Shown here: positions 13,029-25,620 of the stretch, piece by piece
Numbering within the stretch: position 1 is the first letter of the stretch
How the letters are laid out: each line of letters begins with the position of its first letter
NCBI GenBank assembly: GCA_028752905.1
Contig: JAQNBH010000012.1
Coordinates: 26,669,816-26,733,815, forward strand
Origin: Cladorhizidae sp. MBARI D1340-BT2
Lineage: Eukaryota > Porifera > Demospongiae > Poecilosclerida > Cladorhizidae
DNA: 64,000 bases
Reading direction: 5' to 3'
Translations under genes and position numbers: made by a program
The notes under the pieces: generated by a model
The model's input: the letters and a program-made list of their open reading frames with translations, nothing else
Told to the model about the DNA's origin: nothing
The model's database searches: none

Positions 13029-13152
13029 TTCTCAATATTCAACTTGAAATTGTACTCCCTCCACATTATGACTAGATGCTCTGTTCCTGATGAAGGCCAG
13101 AGCATCTAGTTGAAATGTTGAGACAGTACAATTTCAGGTTGATCATTGAGAA
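13029..13152. mobile_element. Foldback MITE-like element, copy 1
   Basis: A near-complete palindrome: outer arms TTCTCAAT / ATTGAGAA with flanking matches, and an inner perfect hairpin with arms ACTAGATGCTCTG and CAGAGCATCTAGT around a loop holding CCTGATGAAGG. A related copy lies at 17908-18060. There is no coding capacity. Confidence 0.65.
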
Positions 13153-13189
13153 GTTTATTGTAATGTTATTATGTCAACTGAGAGTTCAT

Positions 13190-14890
13190 TGAGAGTTCTC
13201 TTCTTTTCTCCAATTTTTTTTTGAGTTTTACACAAATATTAGATTTTTTATTGGCTTAGCTCAGTTTTTGTCTTCTCTGCTAGTCCAATCACACCCCAGG
13301 TCATCCACATCACTGCATTATATCTCTGTCAATCACACCATTCACCATATCACATGGACTAATTACAGAAGTGCAAAAACATACTTACTCCTCATATATC
13401 AGGGGTCATCAATCCAACCTCACTAGCTGCTACACAATTTGTAAATAGTACTAGTATATATATGACTTTGCATCAATCTAATGTTGTTATCACTAAAACA
13501 ATGTTGCAGTAGTCAGTCGACTGTTACTGCAGCTGCAAGTCCTTCCTTCTGTGTACTATCTTCCACTTAACAATTGTTAAAACACATGCATACTTAAAAT
13601 AGCTGACACTGCATCCATTTCTTGAAAATGCTTCACATATCCAGAAATCTCATGTATAAAAACAGGGTTAGGTCCCATAGAGTTTGGATATGCGACAGTC
13701 TTCTGTACTACACACCAGCTGGATCGAGGATTTAAGTAACCCAATAGCTCCTTGGGAAGAAAACATTGTATATCAGCACTTATGGATTGCCATGGGAACT
13801 TTTTTTCACTGCAATGCGTCACGTGATCTGGTGTAATGGCCACACATGTTGGCACATTTTTAATTAAAGAGAAAAAAGCCAAGACTGCTACCAAGATAGA
13901 TCAAGCATTGCAAATAACCACACTCTGTTTAGACTCCAGTACAGTAGACCATCCATAACTGGAATAACCCTGTACCAATAGCGGATAAAAATTATTATGA
14001 TTACTGAAAGTGTTGGTTAGCTTCTTCTGAGTAATGGTGGTCTATCATTTCTTAGCTGCAAGAGCTCACATGGTCACTCAGCATAGATATATAGGCTGCA
14101 CGCACTTGCTTCTTCAGCTGCTGTAGCCAAGTTCTGCAAACATTTCGACAGCATGTCAATGTTGGGTTGCAGAGTCAAGACATAGCTAGCTACCTGTGAC
14201 ACCAAGAGTCAACAATGGCTCAGCAACCTTATGGTGTTACATGTACACAAAAACATCACGGTTTCCCTCAATATAAATAGCAATTGCTAATGAAGTTATT
14301 ATAATTATGAGCATAAACTCAAAGTGTTTGATGTACATGTATATTCATACCACACTCACAAATGCATGTTTAAGTGTCTAAATATACACATGCATGGGCA
14401 TGATCTGAATAACCTGACCAATGAAATTTAGCTTGCATATATATACCATCATGCAAGGAACACCTCATTCTTAGCAGCAATGATGAAGAGACCAGTGCAT
14501 CGAAAGCTTAATAATAAGAATTTATTGATCTCTGTATCAAGTCAATCCCTGATGCTACTATGGAGAGAAACAAAAACAATAAGCTATCTAGTATTGCCAA
14601 ATGTTATACTTCTGCTAGAAGCAGTCTCTCCTTGGAAACCGATAGGTACCCAGAGAGCAGGTGCTCCATAAGGCGAGCGAGGAAGAGAGAAAGAGCTCGG
14701 CCTCCCTATCATCAATAGTGGCTCGAAACATCACTGAACATTTCTTACTCCATCCCTGACATGGAAGAAAGAAGAAGACCATCTCCAGTGTCACTATGAG
14801 TTATGACAGGTACACACTGCACTAGCACCACCACCAAATACAACTATAACTTAGATAGCTTCATACACCCATTGGAAGGATATTTCACCT
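13190..14890. other. Unit sequence without a recognised gene
   Basis: Shares segments with about 21900-22470 and 41340-41960 (a TCTGCTAGTCCAATCACACC-like segment and a GGAAGAGAGAAAGAGC-like segment), so it belongs to the repeated array unit. Apart from the hypothetical ORF at 13577-13894 no coding signal is seen. Confidence 0.5.
13577..13894 (-). CDS. Hypothetical ORF, unknown function
   Basis: A 105-codon minus-strand frame with protein-like composition (cysteines, FPWQS, WCVVQK) and a TAA stop. It does not match any family I know and has no neighbour of known function; it sits inside the first array unit. No second copy appears in the other units, unlike the surrounding repeat blocks. It could be an exon of a host gene, a transposon remnant or chance. 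Confidence 0.25.
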   Translation of the reverse strand: MVAVLAFFSLIKNVPTCVAITPDHVTHCSEKKFPWQSISADIQCFLPKELLGYLNPRSSWCVVQKTVAYPNSMGPNPVFIHEISGYVKHFQEMDAVSAILSMHVF

Positions 14891-14899
14891 CAAGTATCC

Positions 14900-17360
14900 T
14901 GCATCACCCCAACTCATACACACACCCCACACGCACACACACACCCACTCCAACTAATAGACCCCCCTCCCCACACCCCAAACACCAACCACCCCAACTC
15001 ATATATATACAATTCCCACCACTCCATCTCACTAGACACACCATCGAAGCAGCACTAATTCATACACACATCACCACAACTCACAAATATACCTTCTTCT
15101 CATACACACATCACCCCACACCCCAACTCATATACACATCACCCCCATCCCGTCAACTAATAAACATACCACTCCCACTATCCCAACTTGTACCCACATC
15201 ACCCAATCCCCCTAACTCATACACACACCACTCCATCACCTCAACTTATAACCCCCCCCTCTGCCATTCCACTCATCTCCCCTCCTCCCCACCCTCATAG
15301 ACCTGCCAACATTTTGTGAACAACATGTGGGACACATGGACATGCCTGTATTTCTAGGGGGGGCAGGAGAGGTGGAATTCGAATGCTTATGGGTTTTGCT
15401 GCAAACTTGGACAGCAAAATATCATGGTCAATAAATATATCAAAGGAATAGTTTAGCTTGACTTCATGGCAGTGTAAGTAAAAAACCTTGCTTTCAGGTG
15501 CCAAAATTGTTTTTGCATTCTTCAGGATCCATTTTACAAAACATGGACATTTCTTTGGTCACAGTGAATTAGATTTTATTCTCCTCCAGTCTTCGCACAT
15601 GCAGTAGTTCGTGCTTGCTATATATCTGGATGAAATTTCGAAACTGACTGGATTCACTGACTGATTGAATGTCTGGTAAAGATCTGATTGGGAGACGGTT
15701 CTAGAAATTTGGCCAGTAATTGGCGTGAAAGTACTAAAAGGTGGTGTCATAATAATGCTATATAGGAGCTGAGTGCAAAGGAACATGGACGGTAGAGTGA
15801 AGAGCTGGTCCCTACTAGCTGACTACTAGACAGGTCATGTATGGGTATGGCCAATCATTAAGCACAGGTTTTTCCAGTTCATAGCTGACCTTAGCTATAA
15901 TAAAGCTATAAAACATTCAAGAACGAACTGGCTGGAACTACTACTACTTGCTATTTAAAAACACTAGCAAGTAAAATGTGGGGCATTTGACACGTCGGGT
16001 GGGTCAGTAGGACAGGGATGTGGAATGCAGGACTGTTCTGCGAGATACGGGACAGTTGCCAGATTGGACCCCACAATCCCAATCCATAAACCGCCACTCA
16101 TACGCATAAAACCACCACCATCCAAACTGATACACACACTACCCACAATGCCCCTCATACAAAGAACCCCACCCACCCCAACTCGTACACACACCACCAA
16201 ATACGTACACCCCCACCAACTCAATCATACACATGCTACACACACCACTGTAACTCATATACACACAACCACCACTACCCCAACTCATACACACACAACC
16301 TTGAGAGTTAGCCCAGCAGGTCAACCTTTTGAAAACTGCTTGGAGGTGATGTAAATGCTCCTCCTAAGCTGCACTGAAATAACAATTTCATCCAGGTAGG
16401 CTTCTAAAAATTGAAAGCCATTAATAACCCTATCCATCAGGCATTGGAAGGTAGCAGGAGCTCACTGCAACCTGAATGGCATAACCTTGTATTGAAATAG
16501 CGCTGAAGAGGTGGCAAATGTGACCTTGGGTCGGGATTCTGGAGCCACTGACACCTGCCAATAATCTCAGGTCAAAACTAACATTGATACAGTAAGTGAA
16601 CAGCTTGCTCCAAACGATGGTTTGAGTCATCTATTGTATATACCAACTCATACACAAACCACTCCCACTATACCAACCCATACACCCCCACTATACCAAC
16701 TCATACACCCCCACTATACCAACCCATACACCCCCACTATACCAACCCATACACCCCCACTATACCAACTCATACACCCCCACTATACCAACCCATACAC
16801 CCCCACTATACCAACCCATACACCCCCACTATACCAACTCATACACCCCCACTATACCAAACCATACACCCCCACTATACCAACCCATACACCCCCACTA
16901 TACCAACCCATACACCCCCACTATACCAACCCATACACCCCCACTATACCAACTCATACACCCCCACTACACCAACTCATACACCCCCACTATACCAACT
17001 CATACACCCCCACTATACCAACACATACATACACACACACACTATACCAACTCATACACACACCATCACAAATCATACACAAAGACCCTACTACCCCACT
17101 CATACACACCCCACAACCCCAACTCTTACACACATACCACCCCAGTATACCAACTCATAAACTCACCACCCCCATGTTATCAACTCATAAACACGTCACC
17201 CACACCATCCTAATCAACTTACACACACACCACCCCAACTAACACACAAAGACCCCATTGCCGCACTCATACACACCTACCGCCCAATTGCAACTCATAC
17301 AGACACCACCCAACCCATACCTCCTCTACCCATCAACTCAATTATACACACACTAACACC
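14900..17360. repeat. CA/CCA-rich minisatellite tract with a 23-bp core array
   Basis: Three C/A-rich low-complexity stretches (14900-15300, about 16060-16300, and 16640-17360). At about 16640-17030 the repeat is regular: a 23-bp unit containing CATACACCCCCACTATACCA, some 16 copies, with CCC/CTC variants. Since 23 is not a multiple of three, long open frames here cycle through all three phases and are not genes. Related tracts occur at 22490-22860 and 42340-42790. Confidence 0.85.
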
Positions 17361-17799
17361 CGCCTCATCTAATATACACACTACTCCCATTAGTTCTATC
17401 TATAAACATTCTATAGTTAGCTCTCTTCCTCACACATTCTTCTACACTTAGTTCCAACCCCCTGCCCTCACTGCACTTAAACAACCTCCTGCCCCTCCCC
17501 CTCCCACCACACACAAACACCCCCCTTCACTCCTACCCCAACCCACTGTAGACCATGCCCTACGACCATGGCATAACTCAGGCAGGAAGAGTGTGGTACC
17601 CTTTGCTTCTGTCCCCCAGCCCCAACCCAAAATGAACAGTGTTTATATAGACACCACACCCATATCATAGACGTGGAGGCAATATTGTAACTTGGTAAAG
17701 CTAAATACCCAAAATAAATTCAGCCATTATGCTACCCTTAGCCATGGATTTGAGAACGGGATCACTGCCTGGACATGTAAAAGCTGGTGTGTGATCTGA

Positions 17800-17890
17800 A
17801 AACTAGCACTAATTAAAGGATTTCTCACCACACTGCCACCACCAGGCATCACTTGGACCAATAGCACCAACATAGTCAAAACTATAACAT
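17800..17890 (-). other. Degenerate copy of the linker-exon region
   Basis: Aligns with 43130-43220, which holds the 27-nt microexon. Here the acceptor base is changed (AA instead of AG before GTGATG), so the microexon could not be spliced in the same phase. Confidence 0.4.
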
Positions 17891-17907
17891 TTATTATTAT
17901 AATACTA

Positions 17908-18060
17908 TTCTCAATAATCAACTCGAAATAGTATTCTCCCGATGTTTCGACTAGATGCACTAGCCTTAATCAGGAATATTCCTGATGAAGGCTAGAGTAT
18001 CTGATGAGAGCGTCTAGTCAAAACATAGAGAGAATACAATTTCAAGTTGATTACTGAGAA
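17908..18060. mobile_element. Foldback MITE-like element, copy 2
   Basis: Terminal arms TTCTCAATAATCAACT and its diverged complement at the right end, with GACTAGATGC / GCGTCTAGTC internal arms. A longer, diverged version of 13029-13152. Confidence 0.6.
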
Positions 18061-18417
18061 GGTGATTGTAATGTTATTATGTCAACTGAGAGTTCATTGA
18101 GAACATTTATTGTTAAATAAATGCTTAATAGTCAATAAAGCTACTACTTCAGTGGCTCAGATCTTATGGCTCAACTACTCCAGTGTATGAACATCATAAA
18201 TAAAATGCTTAGCTAATCCATGCTTTGCCCAGAAAAAACAATTCTCTACATCAATTTCTTCTGACGCATCATTTGTATGCTCTGGCATCAGCGAGTAACT
18301 AGCAACCTTTCCATTCTGTCAGATGCGATATGAAAGTTGATTCTTAATTTTTTGGGCTAACATTTCAATTGAATGCCTTGGCCTTCAGGGACAAATGAAC
18401 AGATGGACACAACACAA

Positions 18418-18842
18418 CACATTTATACTCACTGGTAACATATTTATATTCACTGACAACACATTTACTCACTGGCAACACATTTATACTCACTGGTAAC
18501 ACATTTGATATTAACTGGCAACATATTTATACACTCTGACAACACATTTACGCTCACTGGGAACATATTTCCACTCACAGGCAACACATTTATACTTACG
18601 TACTTGCAACACATTTCCACTCACTGGCAATATATTCACACTCACTGGCAACACATTTACGCTCACTGGGAACACATTTCCACTCACTGGCAACACATTT
18701 ATACTTACTTGCAACACATTTCCACTAACTGGCAACATATTGACACTCACTGGCAACACATTTACGCTCACTGGAAACACATTTCCACTCACTGGCAACA
18801 CATTTATACTCACTGGCAACACATTTATACTCACTGGCAACA
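18418..18842. repeat. 21-bp satellite array A1
   Basis: About 20 diverged copies of a 21-bp unit based on ACTCACTGGCAACACATTTA. The most heterogeneous of the four arrays, with several length variants. Flanked on the right by the conserved sequence AACATGTGTCACATGAAATG also found after A3. Confidence 0.9.
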
Positions 18843-19215
18843 TGTGTCACATGAAATGCAAGTGATTCATGATCTGTCAGCCAGTGACGGGTGTAGTTTC
18901 ACACCATGGTCTTGAGAGTTGAGATTCAGCAGTCAGGAAGCTCCAGACCTGCATCAGTCTGACATGACTGTGCTTATACACTCTAGCATTCAATCAAGTT
19001 ATGACCTGAGCCTAACAGGCAACACGTAGCGTGCACAACCTGCAATTAACACCCACCCACAGAGTTGATTGGTTATTTGCAGTCAGATCCAGTACCATAT
19101 ATTTTTATTGTATACACATGGCCGGTGAAGCTATTTAAAGGAAACTGCTGAGGTTTGAGATAGAGAACTAGTCAACAGGATTCTGTTTTGTTCCACCTGG
19201 TCATCTTCATACTTC
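18843..19215. mobile_element. LTR-like fragment in unit 1
   Basis: Carries the CCTAACAGGCAACAC LTR start and a promoter-like segment (TATTTAAAG) that is shared with the fuller copy at 49490-49930. No pol sequence follows it here; the unit continues directly into the conserved block at 19230. Confidence 0.5.
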
Positions 19216-19229
19216 ATCCAGTTGTAGTA

Positions 19230-19550
19230 AAACAGAAGATGCCACGACTCAATTTCTGTACTCCATTGTTAAATTTACAGAGCAATGTGGAGGGGGAAGG
19301 ACAAGTGAAGAGCAAGCACGTGGAAAAGGGATTGAAAATTTATGCTAATTACAGGCCAGAATATTTCACATGTGCCAGGAGAAATGGAGCTGGTCTGAAG
19401 ACTTTGGAGGACTTTTCATGAATACATAACAGAAGATCACATAACCACACTAGCTTTGAAGTCACTTGTTCTAGCCTATATGGAGTGTTTTCTGTCCTGA
19501 TGAGTTTATGCTGAGTATTGGACCTGTGAATGCACATATTTGAAGAGGCT
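19230..19550. repeat. Conserved unit block C, copy 1
   Basis: Block beginning near GACTCAATTTCTGTACTCCA and ending near GTCCTGATGAGTTTATG, always located just 3' of a Death cassette on the cassette's strand. Copies: here, 27900-28210, 35335-35650 and 47140-47450. Short plus-strand frames exist but are interrupted differently in each copy, so a protein is not supported. Confidence 0.6.
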
Positions 19551-19776
19551 GTATCTATAATTACAAATTACGCACTTGCAAAGAAGCATTTATCGTGTGA
19601 ATATGGTTGAACAGTTCCAAAAGTGTTCAGGATTGTTCTACCTTATGTAATATCTAGATATACAAGAACTATGTTTAATATATATACTTGTAAAACAAGA
19701 CTGTGCCCATGTAGACTAAGGATGATCACCCTTTACCACTGAAAATATACACATGAACACAACCAGCTAGACCAAC

Positions 19777-20961
19777 CTTTGCTGCTTAAGATGGAAATAA
19801 TGTCTTCAGCACATTTCTCAGAATCTCCCTCCACACATACTCGAAGAAGATTCCTGTAAGTCTTTGGATAACCAGCTTTAGAACTCCAACGCTCCAGAAA
19901 AGCCGAGCTGTAAATAGTGTGCATCTATAAAACCACATCCACAATTCACACATTTAGCATTGTAGTACCTTTGTAGATCAAGTTTTCCCCTGTATGTGGT
20001 CCTAATTCGCACCACCTCTGACAAGCTCAGTCCCAGCAGATATGCCTTATCTTCCAAATGATACAGTCTTGCAGAAATTCGACCTAGGTCTACGTCTGAA
20101 ATTATCTCATCTAGGTAAGCACGGTTGCACTCTGGAACTTTAGCTAGCAGTTCATCGTAATCCTATAACAATAACTATAATAACAACAGAAACAACTAAT
20201 TTAGCATGAAAATCATGGCTTTATAGAGAAATTTTGGTTGCTGGGAATGAAATTTTTTCATAGCCATCCTTACTACATGGAACATTAGCCAGATATTTGG
20301 TTAGACGAAGTTTATTAAGATAAGTCTTCGAAATAGATAAGTAACATCAACCTGGCTAGGCTCAGGGCACAATTGAAGGACCTGAACTGACTATAGCAGG
20401 TTTTAGTGCAATTTTGAGAGATTAAAAATTGTGGGAATGTATTTTACATGTAGTATACTTAATTTGCCAAGTTCATTAACTGCCATTGTCAATTACTAAC
20501 ATCAGCTAGTCAATGCATACAATATACCTATTATGACACCATTTTACTTGTGGTGTAAGTGGGAGGTGGGGTAATCCCTGATCCCCTGGCTAGGCTCAGG
20601 TGAATCACAATTGAAGGACCTGAACTGACTTCAGCAGGTTTTAGTACAATTTTGACATATTCAAAGAGTAAAATTGTGGGAATGTATTATACTGTTACAT
20701 GTTGTCTATTTAATTGCTAAGTTCATTAACTGCAATTGTCAATCAACTAACATCAGTTAAAACAAATTGTCAATGCATACCATATACCTATTATGATACC
20801 ATACTTTTTTTAATCCTTGTGGTGTATGTGGGAGGTGGGGTAATCCCTATTCCCCTGACTCCCTGTGAAACCATGACAGATGGTTATGCTAACCTGTGCC
20901 TTGATGCTGCTTGAGAATGCAGTGATAGCAGCTGCTTCTTCATTAGTTCTTCCAGTAACAT
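19777..20961 (-). CDS. Death-domain exon cassette, copy 2
   Basis: Three exons: 20894-20961 (68 nt), 19969-20162 (194 nt) and 19777-19907 (131 nt). Phases are 1 in / 0 out, 0 / 2 and 2 / 1. Splice ends are CAG, TAG and CAG acceptors and GTTAGC, GTACTA and GTTGGT donors. The product is a linker (TGRTNEEAAAITAFSSSIKA) followed by a full Death domain with SDVDLGRISARLYHLEDKAY, LLGLSLSE, FLERWSSKAGYPKTYR and LLRVCVEG. If the last donor is not used, the frame runs 15 more codons to a stop at 19733-19735. The first intron here is about 730 bp versus 54 bp in copy 1; the second is 61 bp. No ZU5-like exon precedes it within the unit. Confidence 0.65.
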
Positions 20962-21227
20962 CTGCAGCAACAACAGCTAGCCAATGAGTGGATTATTTGT
21001 GTGAGTGCATCAATGGAAGGTTTTATTTACACTACTACTAAACATACCAAGCATGTGTATATCCACAAGTGAACCATAAACTCTGGTTGTCTATCACCAC
21101 TTCTAACCAAACCAGCAAGAAAACCAGTGCTTAGAAACAACTAAGCTCTTACTAAACAAATGATGCACACACATTGAATCTTCTATATAAATGGATGCTT
21201 TGCATTATTTGAGCAGAGAGCTATACT

Positions 21228-21830
21228 TCTGTTACATGAGCCACATGAAGATGCAGTGTCTCTCATAAGCCAGACAAAGAAGGAGCTAGTCTCATGAGTC
21301 ACACTAAGAAAGAACTGGATTCCTGAGCCACACCAAGTAAGCAGAGCAGGTAGTGTTTGCTGGAAGGCAAAGGTGCCTGTGCAGCTTTCCTCAAAATAAG
21401 AGCCTCCATAAATGGTAGGATCAGCAAGAAAGAGAATGTTCAAGTTGACAGTTGCGATTTTAAGCATTTGTATTGAAGTGGCAGTTGTGCACCTCTGCAA
21501 GCAAAACTTATGTATAGTCCTAGCCCTGGCATTACACTCACACAGCCTCATTCCCAACATCACACATGCACACATCCATAATCAAAATACCAAACAACTC
21601 ACACTCAGCTAGCCCAACCCCCAGATCCAGCCCTAGATAACTAGACACACAAACATGCCTACACTGGACACCCCATACTCTTAGGCTGACACTATAATGC
21701 CACACATGTCCTTCATTCTCCGCAATAGACAGACCCAAACAAGAACAGCAGCACAGAAAACCAGAACAAAATGTTAAGCAGAACAGACCAATCAACACCA
21801 GTCAACACATAGCAACATAACATTCTAAAC
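21228..21830. repeat. Conserved unit block R, copy b
   Basis: Second copy of the unit-start block. The minus strand is open for 130 codons here (21183-21575), which looks gene-like in isolation, but the corresponding frames in other copies are broken. Confidence 0.65.
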
Positions 21831-22489
21831 TAAGAGGCATGACTAATTAACTCTTATTGTAAGCTAGTTTTAAACAAAAAGTAGATTTTTTTCTCAGCTT
21901 ATCTATTTTTTTTTGTCTTTTCTGCTAGTCAAATCACACCCCTGGTCATCCACATCACCACATTATATCTCTGTCAATCACACCATTCACCATTACACAT
22001 GGACCAATCGCAGAAGTGCATGACATGCTTAACTTTATATATATATACACCATCAGGCAAGCAGCACCTCATTCTTACTGATGAAGATGTGTATCTATCA
22101 AAGGCTGTGTAATGAGAATTTATTGATCCCTGTATCAAATTAGTGTCTACTATTATTACTGAGAGAAAGAAAAACAATAGGCTCTCAACTATGGTCAAGA
22201 GCCACCCTCCTGCTAGAAGTAGTCTCTTCCTGATGGGTCCCCAGTGACTGGGTGCTCCATACAGTGAGCGAGAAAGAGGAAGAGTTTGGTCTTGTTATCA
22301 TCAATGACAAGAGTGGCTTCATCCATCTCTTAACATCTCTTACTTCTGACATGAAGAGGAAAAGCACATCTCCAGCATAAGCACCTACAACACTGACTTA
22401 CCACATGCACACACTATACTAGTACCACCACCAAGTACAACTACACATTAGATAGCTTCATACTCCCACAGGAAGGATACTTCACACCA

Positions 22490-22870
22490 GCTGGCCTCCA
22501 CCACCCCCACTCATAGACACACCAATCCCACCAACCCAACACATACACACTCCACCATAACCACCCTGACTCATACACACACCCAACTACTACCACAAAT
22601 CATACACACACCACTCCCCCACTATACCAAATCATACACAATCACCCCACCACCTAACTTAGAAACACACTACCATCACCTTCCCAACCAAACTCACACA
22701 CCCACCACCGAACCCATACCCCTCTACCCACCAACTCAATCATACGCACACTAACCACACCACATCAGCTCATTCACACACTACCCCCATTAGTTCAACA
22801 TTCTCACCCCCTCACACATTCTTCTATAATTAATCAACCCCCCCCCCCCCCCCCCCTCCCCCACCCCCCT
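22490..22870. repeat. CA/CCA-rich tract with poly-C run
   Basis: Low-complexity tract equivalent to 14900-17360, ending in a poly-C run at about 22838-22856. Confidence 0.75.
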
Positions 22871-22985
22871 GTCAACCTATATATAGACCACATTGACTTG
22901 TAGCGATGACTTATCTTTTTTGCCAAAGTTTCAATTGAATGCTTTGACCATCAGGGGCAAATGAAAACACAGACAGAGCGGAACA

Positions 22986-24532
22986 CACTCACTGGCAACA
23001 CATTTATACTCACTTGCAACACATTTATACTCACTCGCAACACATACATACTCACTCGCAACACATTTATACTCACTGGCAACACATTTATACTCACTGG
23101 CAACACATTTATACTCACTGGCAACACATTTATACTCACTGGCAACACATTAATACTCACTGGCAACACATTTATACTCACTCGCAACACATTTATACTC
23201 ACTCGCAACACATTTATACTCGCTGGCAACACATTTATACTCACTGGCAACACATTTATACTCACTCACAACACATTTATACTCACTGACAACATATTTA
23301 TACTCGCTGGAAACACATTTATACTCGCTGGCAACACATTTATACTCACTGGCAAAACATTTATACTCGCTCGCAACACATTTATACTCACTGGCAACAC
23401 ATTTATATCACTGGCAACACATTTATACTCACTGGCAACACATTTATACTCACTTGCAACACATTTATACTCACTGACAACACATTTATACTCACTGGCA
23501 ACACATTTATACTCACTGGCAACACATTTATACTCACTGGCAACACATTTATACGCACTGGCAACACATTTATACTCACTGGCAACACATTTATACCCGC
23601 TGGCAACACATTTATACTCACTGGCAACACATTTATACGCACTGGCAACACATTTATACTCACTGAACAACACATTTATACTCACTGGCAACACATTTAT
23701 ACTCACTGGCATCACATTTATACTCACTGGCAACACATTTATACTCACTCGCAACACATACATACTCACTCGCAACACATTTATACTCACTGGCAACACA
23801 TTTATACTCACTGGCAACACATTTATACTCACTGGCAACACATTTATACTCACTGGCAACACATTTATACTCACTGGCAACACATTTATACTCACTCGCA
23901 ACACATTTATACTCACTCGCAACACATTTATACTCGCTGGCAACACATTTATACTCCCTGGCAACACATTTATACTCACTCACAACACATTTATACTCAC
24001 TGACAACATATTTATACTCGCTGGAAACACATTTATACTCGCTGGCAACACATTTATACTCACTGGCAAAACATTTATACTCGCTCGCAACACATTTATA
24101 CTCACTGGCAACACATTTATATCACTGGCAACACATTTATACTCACTGGCAACACATTTATACTCACTTGCAACACATTTATACTCACTGGCAACACATT
24201 TATACGCACTGGCAACACATTTATACTCACTGGCAACACATTTATACCCGCTGGCAACACATTTATACTCACTGGCAACACATTTATACGCACTGGCAAC
24301 ACATTTATACTCACTGAACAACACATTTATACTCACTGGCAACACATTTATACTCACTGGCATCACATTTATACTCACTGGCAACACATTTATACTCACT
24401 GGCAACACATTTATACTCACTGGCAACACATTTATACTCACTGGCAACACATTTATACTCACTGGCAACACATTTATACTCACTGGCAACACATTTATAC
24501 TCACTGGCAACACATTTATACTCACAGGCAAC
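22986..24532. repeat. 21-bp satellite array A2 with a 714-bp higher-order repeat
   Basis: About 73 copies of the 21-bp unit, the longest of the four arrays. Variant units recur 714 bp apart (34 x 21): CACATACATACTCACTCGC at 23041 and 23755, and ATTTATATCACTGG at 23401 and 24115. A later marker (ACTGAACAACAC) recurs at 651 bp, so the second block lost three units. Because 21 is divisible by three, long frames stay open (such as 531 codons on plus); these are artefacts of the period. Confidence 0.93.
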
Positions 24533-24845
24533 ATGTGTCCCTTGAAATGCACGTGATTCATGATCTGTCAGCCAGTGATGGGTCTAGTTTCACACCACGG
24601 TCTTGAGAATTAAGATTCAGCAGTTGGGCAGCTCCAGGCCTGCATCAGTCTGATGCATGACTGTGCTTATACACTCTAGCATTCAATCAAGTCAGGAATC
24701 ACATGCATTTACCCAAGCCTAACAGACAACACTTAGCCTGTACAACCATCAATTAACACTCACCCTTATGTTAATGCATGACACCTCTCACCTCACCCTT
24801 ATATTGGTATTAACATTATTGCATAGTACACACTCATTGGTTATT

Positions 24846-25137
24846 TGTGGTGGAAGCATCCTCAAAACATGCTCCACAGCAAATATTTTACCAGCTTCTT
24901 CTGGGCTGCTTCAACCAGCTACACAATAGTTACAAATCTTTGTCCCTAGCAGTACACAATGTCGCACTTTTGTTTGGCTTGATAGTTGATGGTGGGAGGC
25001 TACTATCAAGCCAAACAAAAGTGTTACACAGTGTACTGCTAGGGACAATTAAACAACAATTGTGTAGCTGGTTGAAACAGCCCAGAAGAAGCTGGTAAAA
25101 GATTTGCTGTGCATGTTTAGAGGATATTTCCACCACA
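24846..25137. repeat. Foldback segment, arms about 140 bp
   Basis: A long imperfect palindrome: TGTGGTGGAA at the left end and TTCCACCACA at the right, with inner arms TTGTCCCTAGCAGTACAC / GTGTACTGCTAGGGACAA and CTTTTGTTTGGCTTGATAG / CTATCAAGCCAAACAAAAG around a short GGTGGGAGG-containing loop. Copies at 44442-44735 and, with a truncated right arm, 31165-31365. It sits where the LTR sequence breaks off, so it may be an inserted foldback MITE. Confidence 0.85.
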
Positions 25138-25294
25138 CATTGCTTTAGCAGTGTCTGTGAGGAACAAAGACCCAGTCACACTAAAACAAAGTTGGCACTA
25201 TGGTTGACGAATACTTCACCTGGTCCATCTAGTACTCAATAAATATTAGAGAAGGACCCCTTACCAACAGACACATAACCATGATGTCAAGAAG

Positions 25295-25620
25295 ATGGGA
25301 CCAGCCAAGTCTCCTAAAGAGAAAGTATACCTTTGCTGCCCCACCTGCCATCACTCACATGACTACCTGGTACAGGGCTTACTGAATGGCAAGGAGGCAA
25401 CCATCAAGTTAGACACAGCAGCTTCACACTCTGTGGTTTCCAAGACTGCACTTCCGGAAGACTCTTTGAATTTAACTTAGTAAACATAAACATTGACATA
25501 GGTGGGAGACTGCAAAACTTCAAGGACCTAAGGATGAAGGCACCTGCTGATATTCGACTGGGTCAAGATGCTCCCTTCCTAAACCACTTACTTGAGCCAT
25601 TAGTGAAAGAGAGACTGACG
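25295..25620 (+). pseudogene. Retropepsin (protease) relic, copy a
   Basis: A cysteine-rich stretch (VYLCCPTCHHSH) is followed by GLLNGKEATIKLDTAASHSV, which fits a retroviral-type aspartic protease active site (D-T-A-A-S instead of the commoner D-T-G-A-S). After a frameshift, LGQDAPFLNHL corresponds to the later LLGxD motif. The frame is broken at about 25480. Confidence 0.65.

Noticed and set aside
14803..15300. 165-codon plus frame
   Set aside because: Low-complexity CA/CCA tract, Thr/Pro/His-rich by composition only.
16622..17242. 206-codon plus-strand frame
   Set aside because: Lies in the 23-bp CA-rich minisatellite and cycles through three phases of the same repeat; no protein family.
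21183..21575. 130-codon minus frame as a signal-peptide or extracellular exon
   Set aside because: It belongs to block R; equivalent frames in copies a, d, e and f have stops or shifts, so conservation of coding is not supported.
22986..24532. CRISPR-like array
   Set aside because: Units are contiguous 21-bp repeats without unique spacers, in a eukaryotic context.
22961..24556. 531-codon plus-strand frame and long minus frames in satellite A2
   Set aside because: The 21-bp unit is a multiple of three and lacks stops in several frames, so it stays open by arithmetic. The same applies to A1, A3 and A4.
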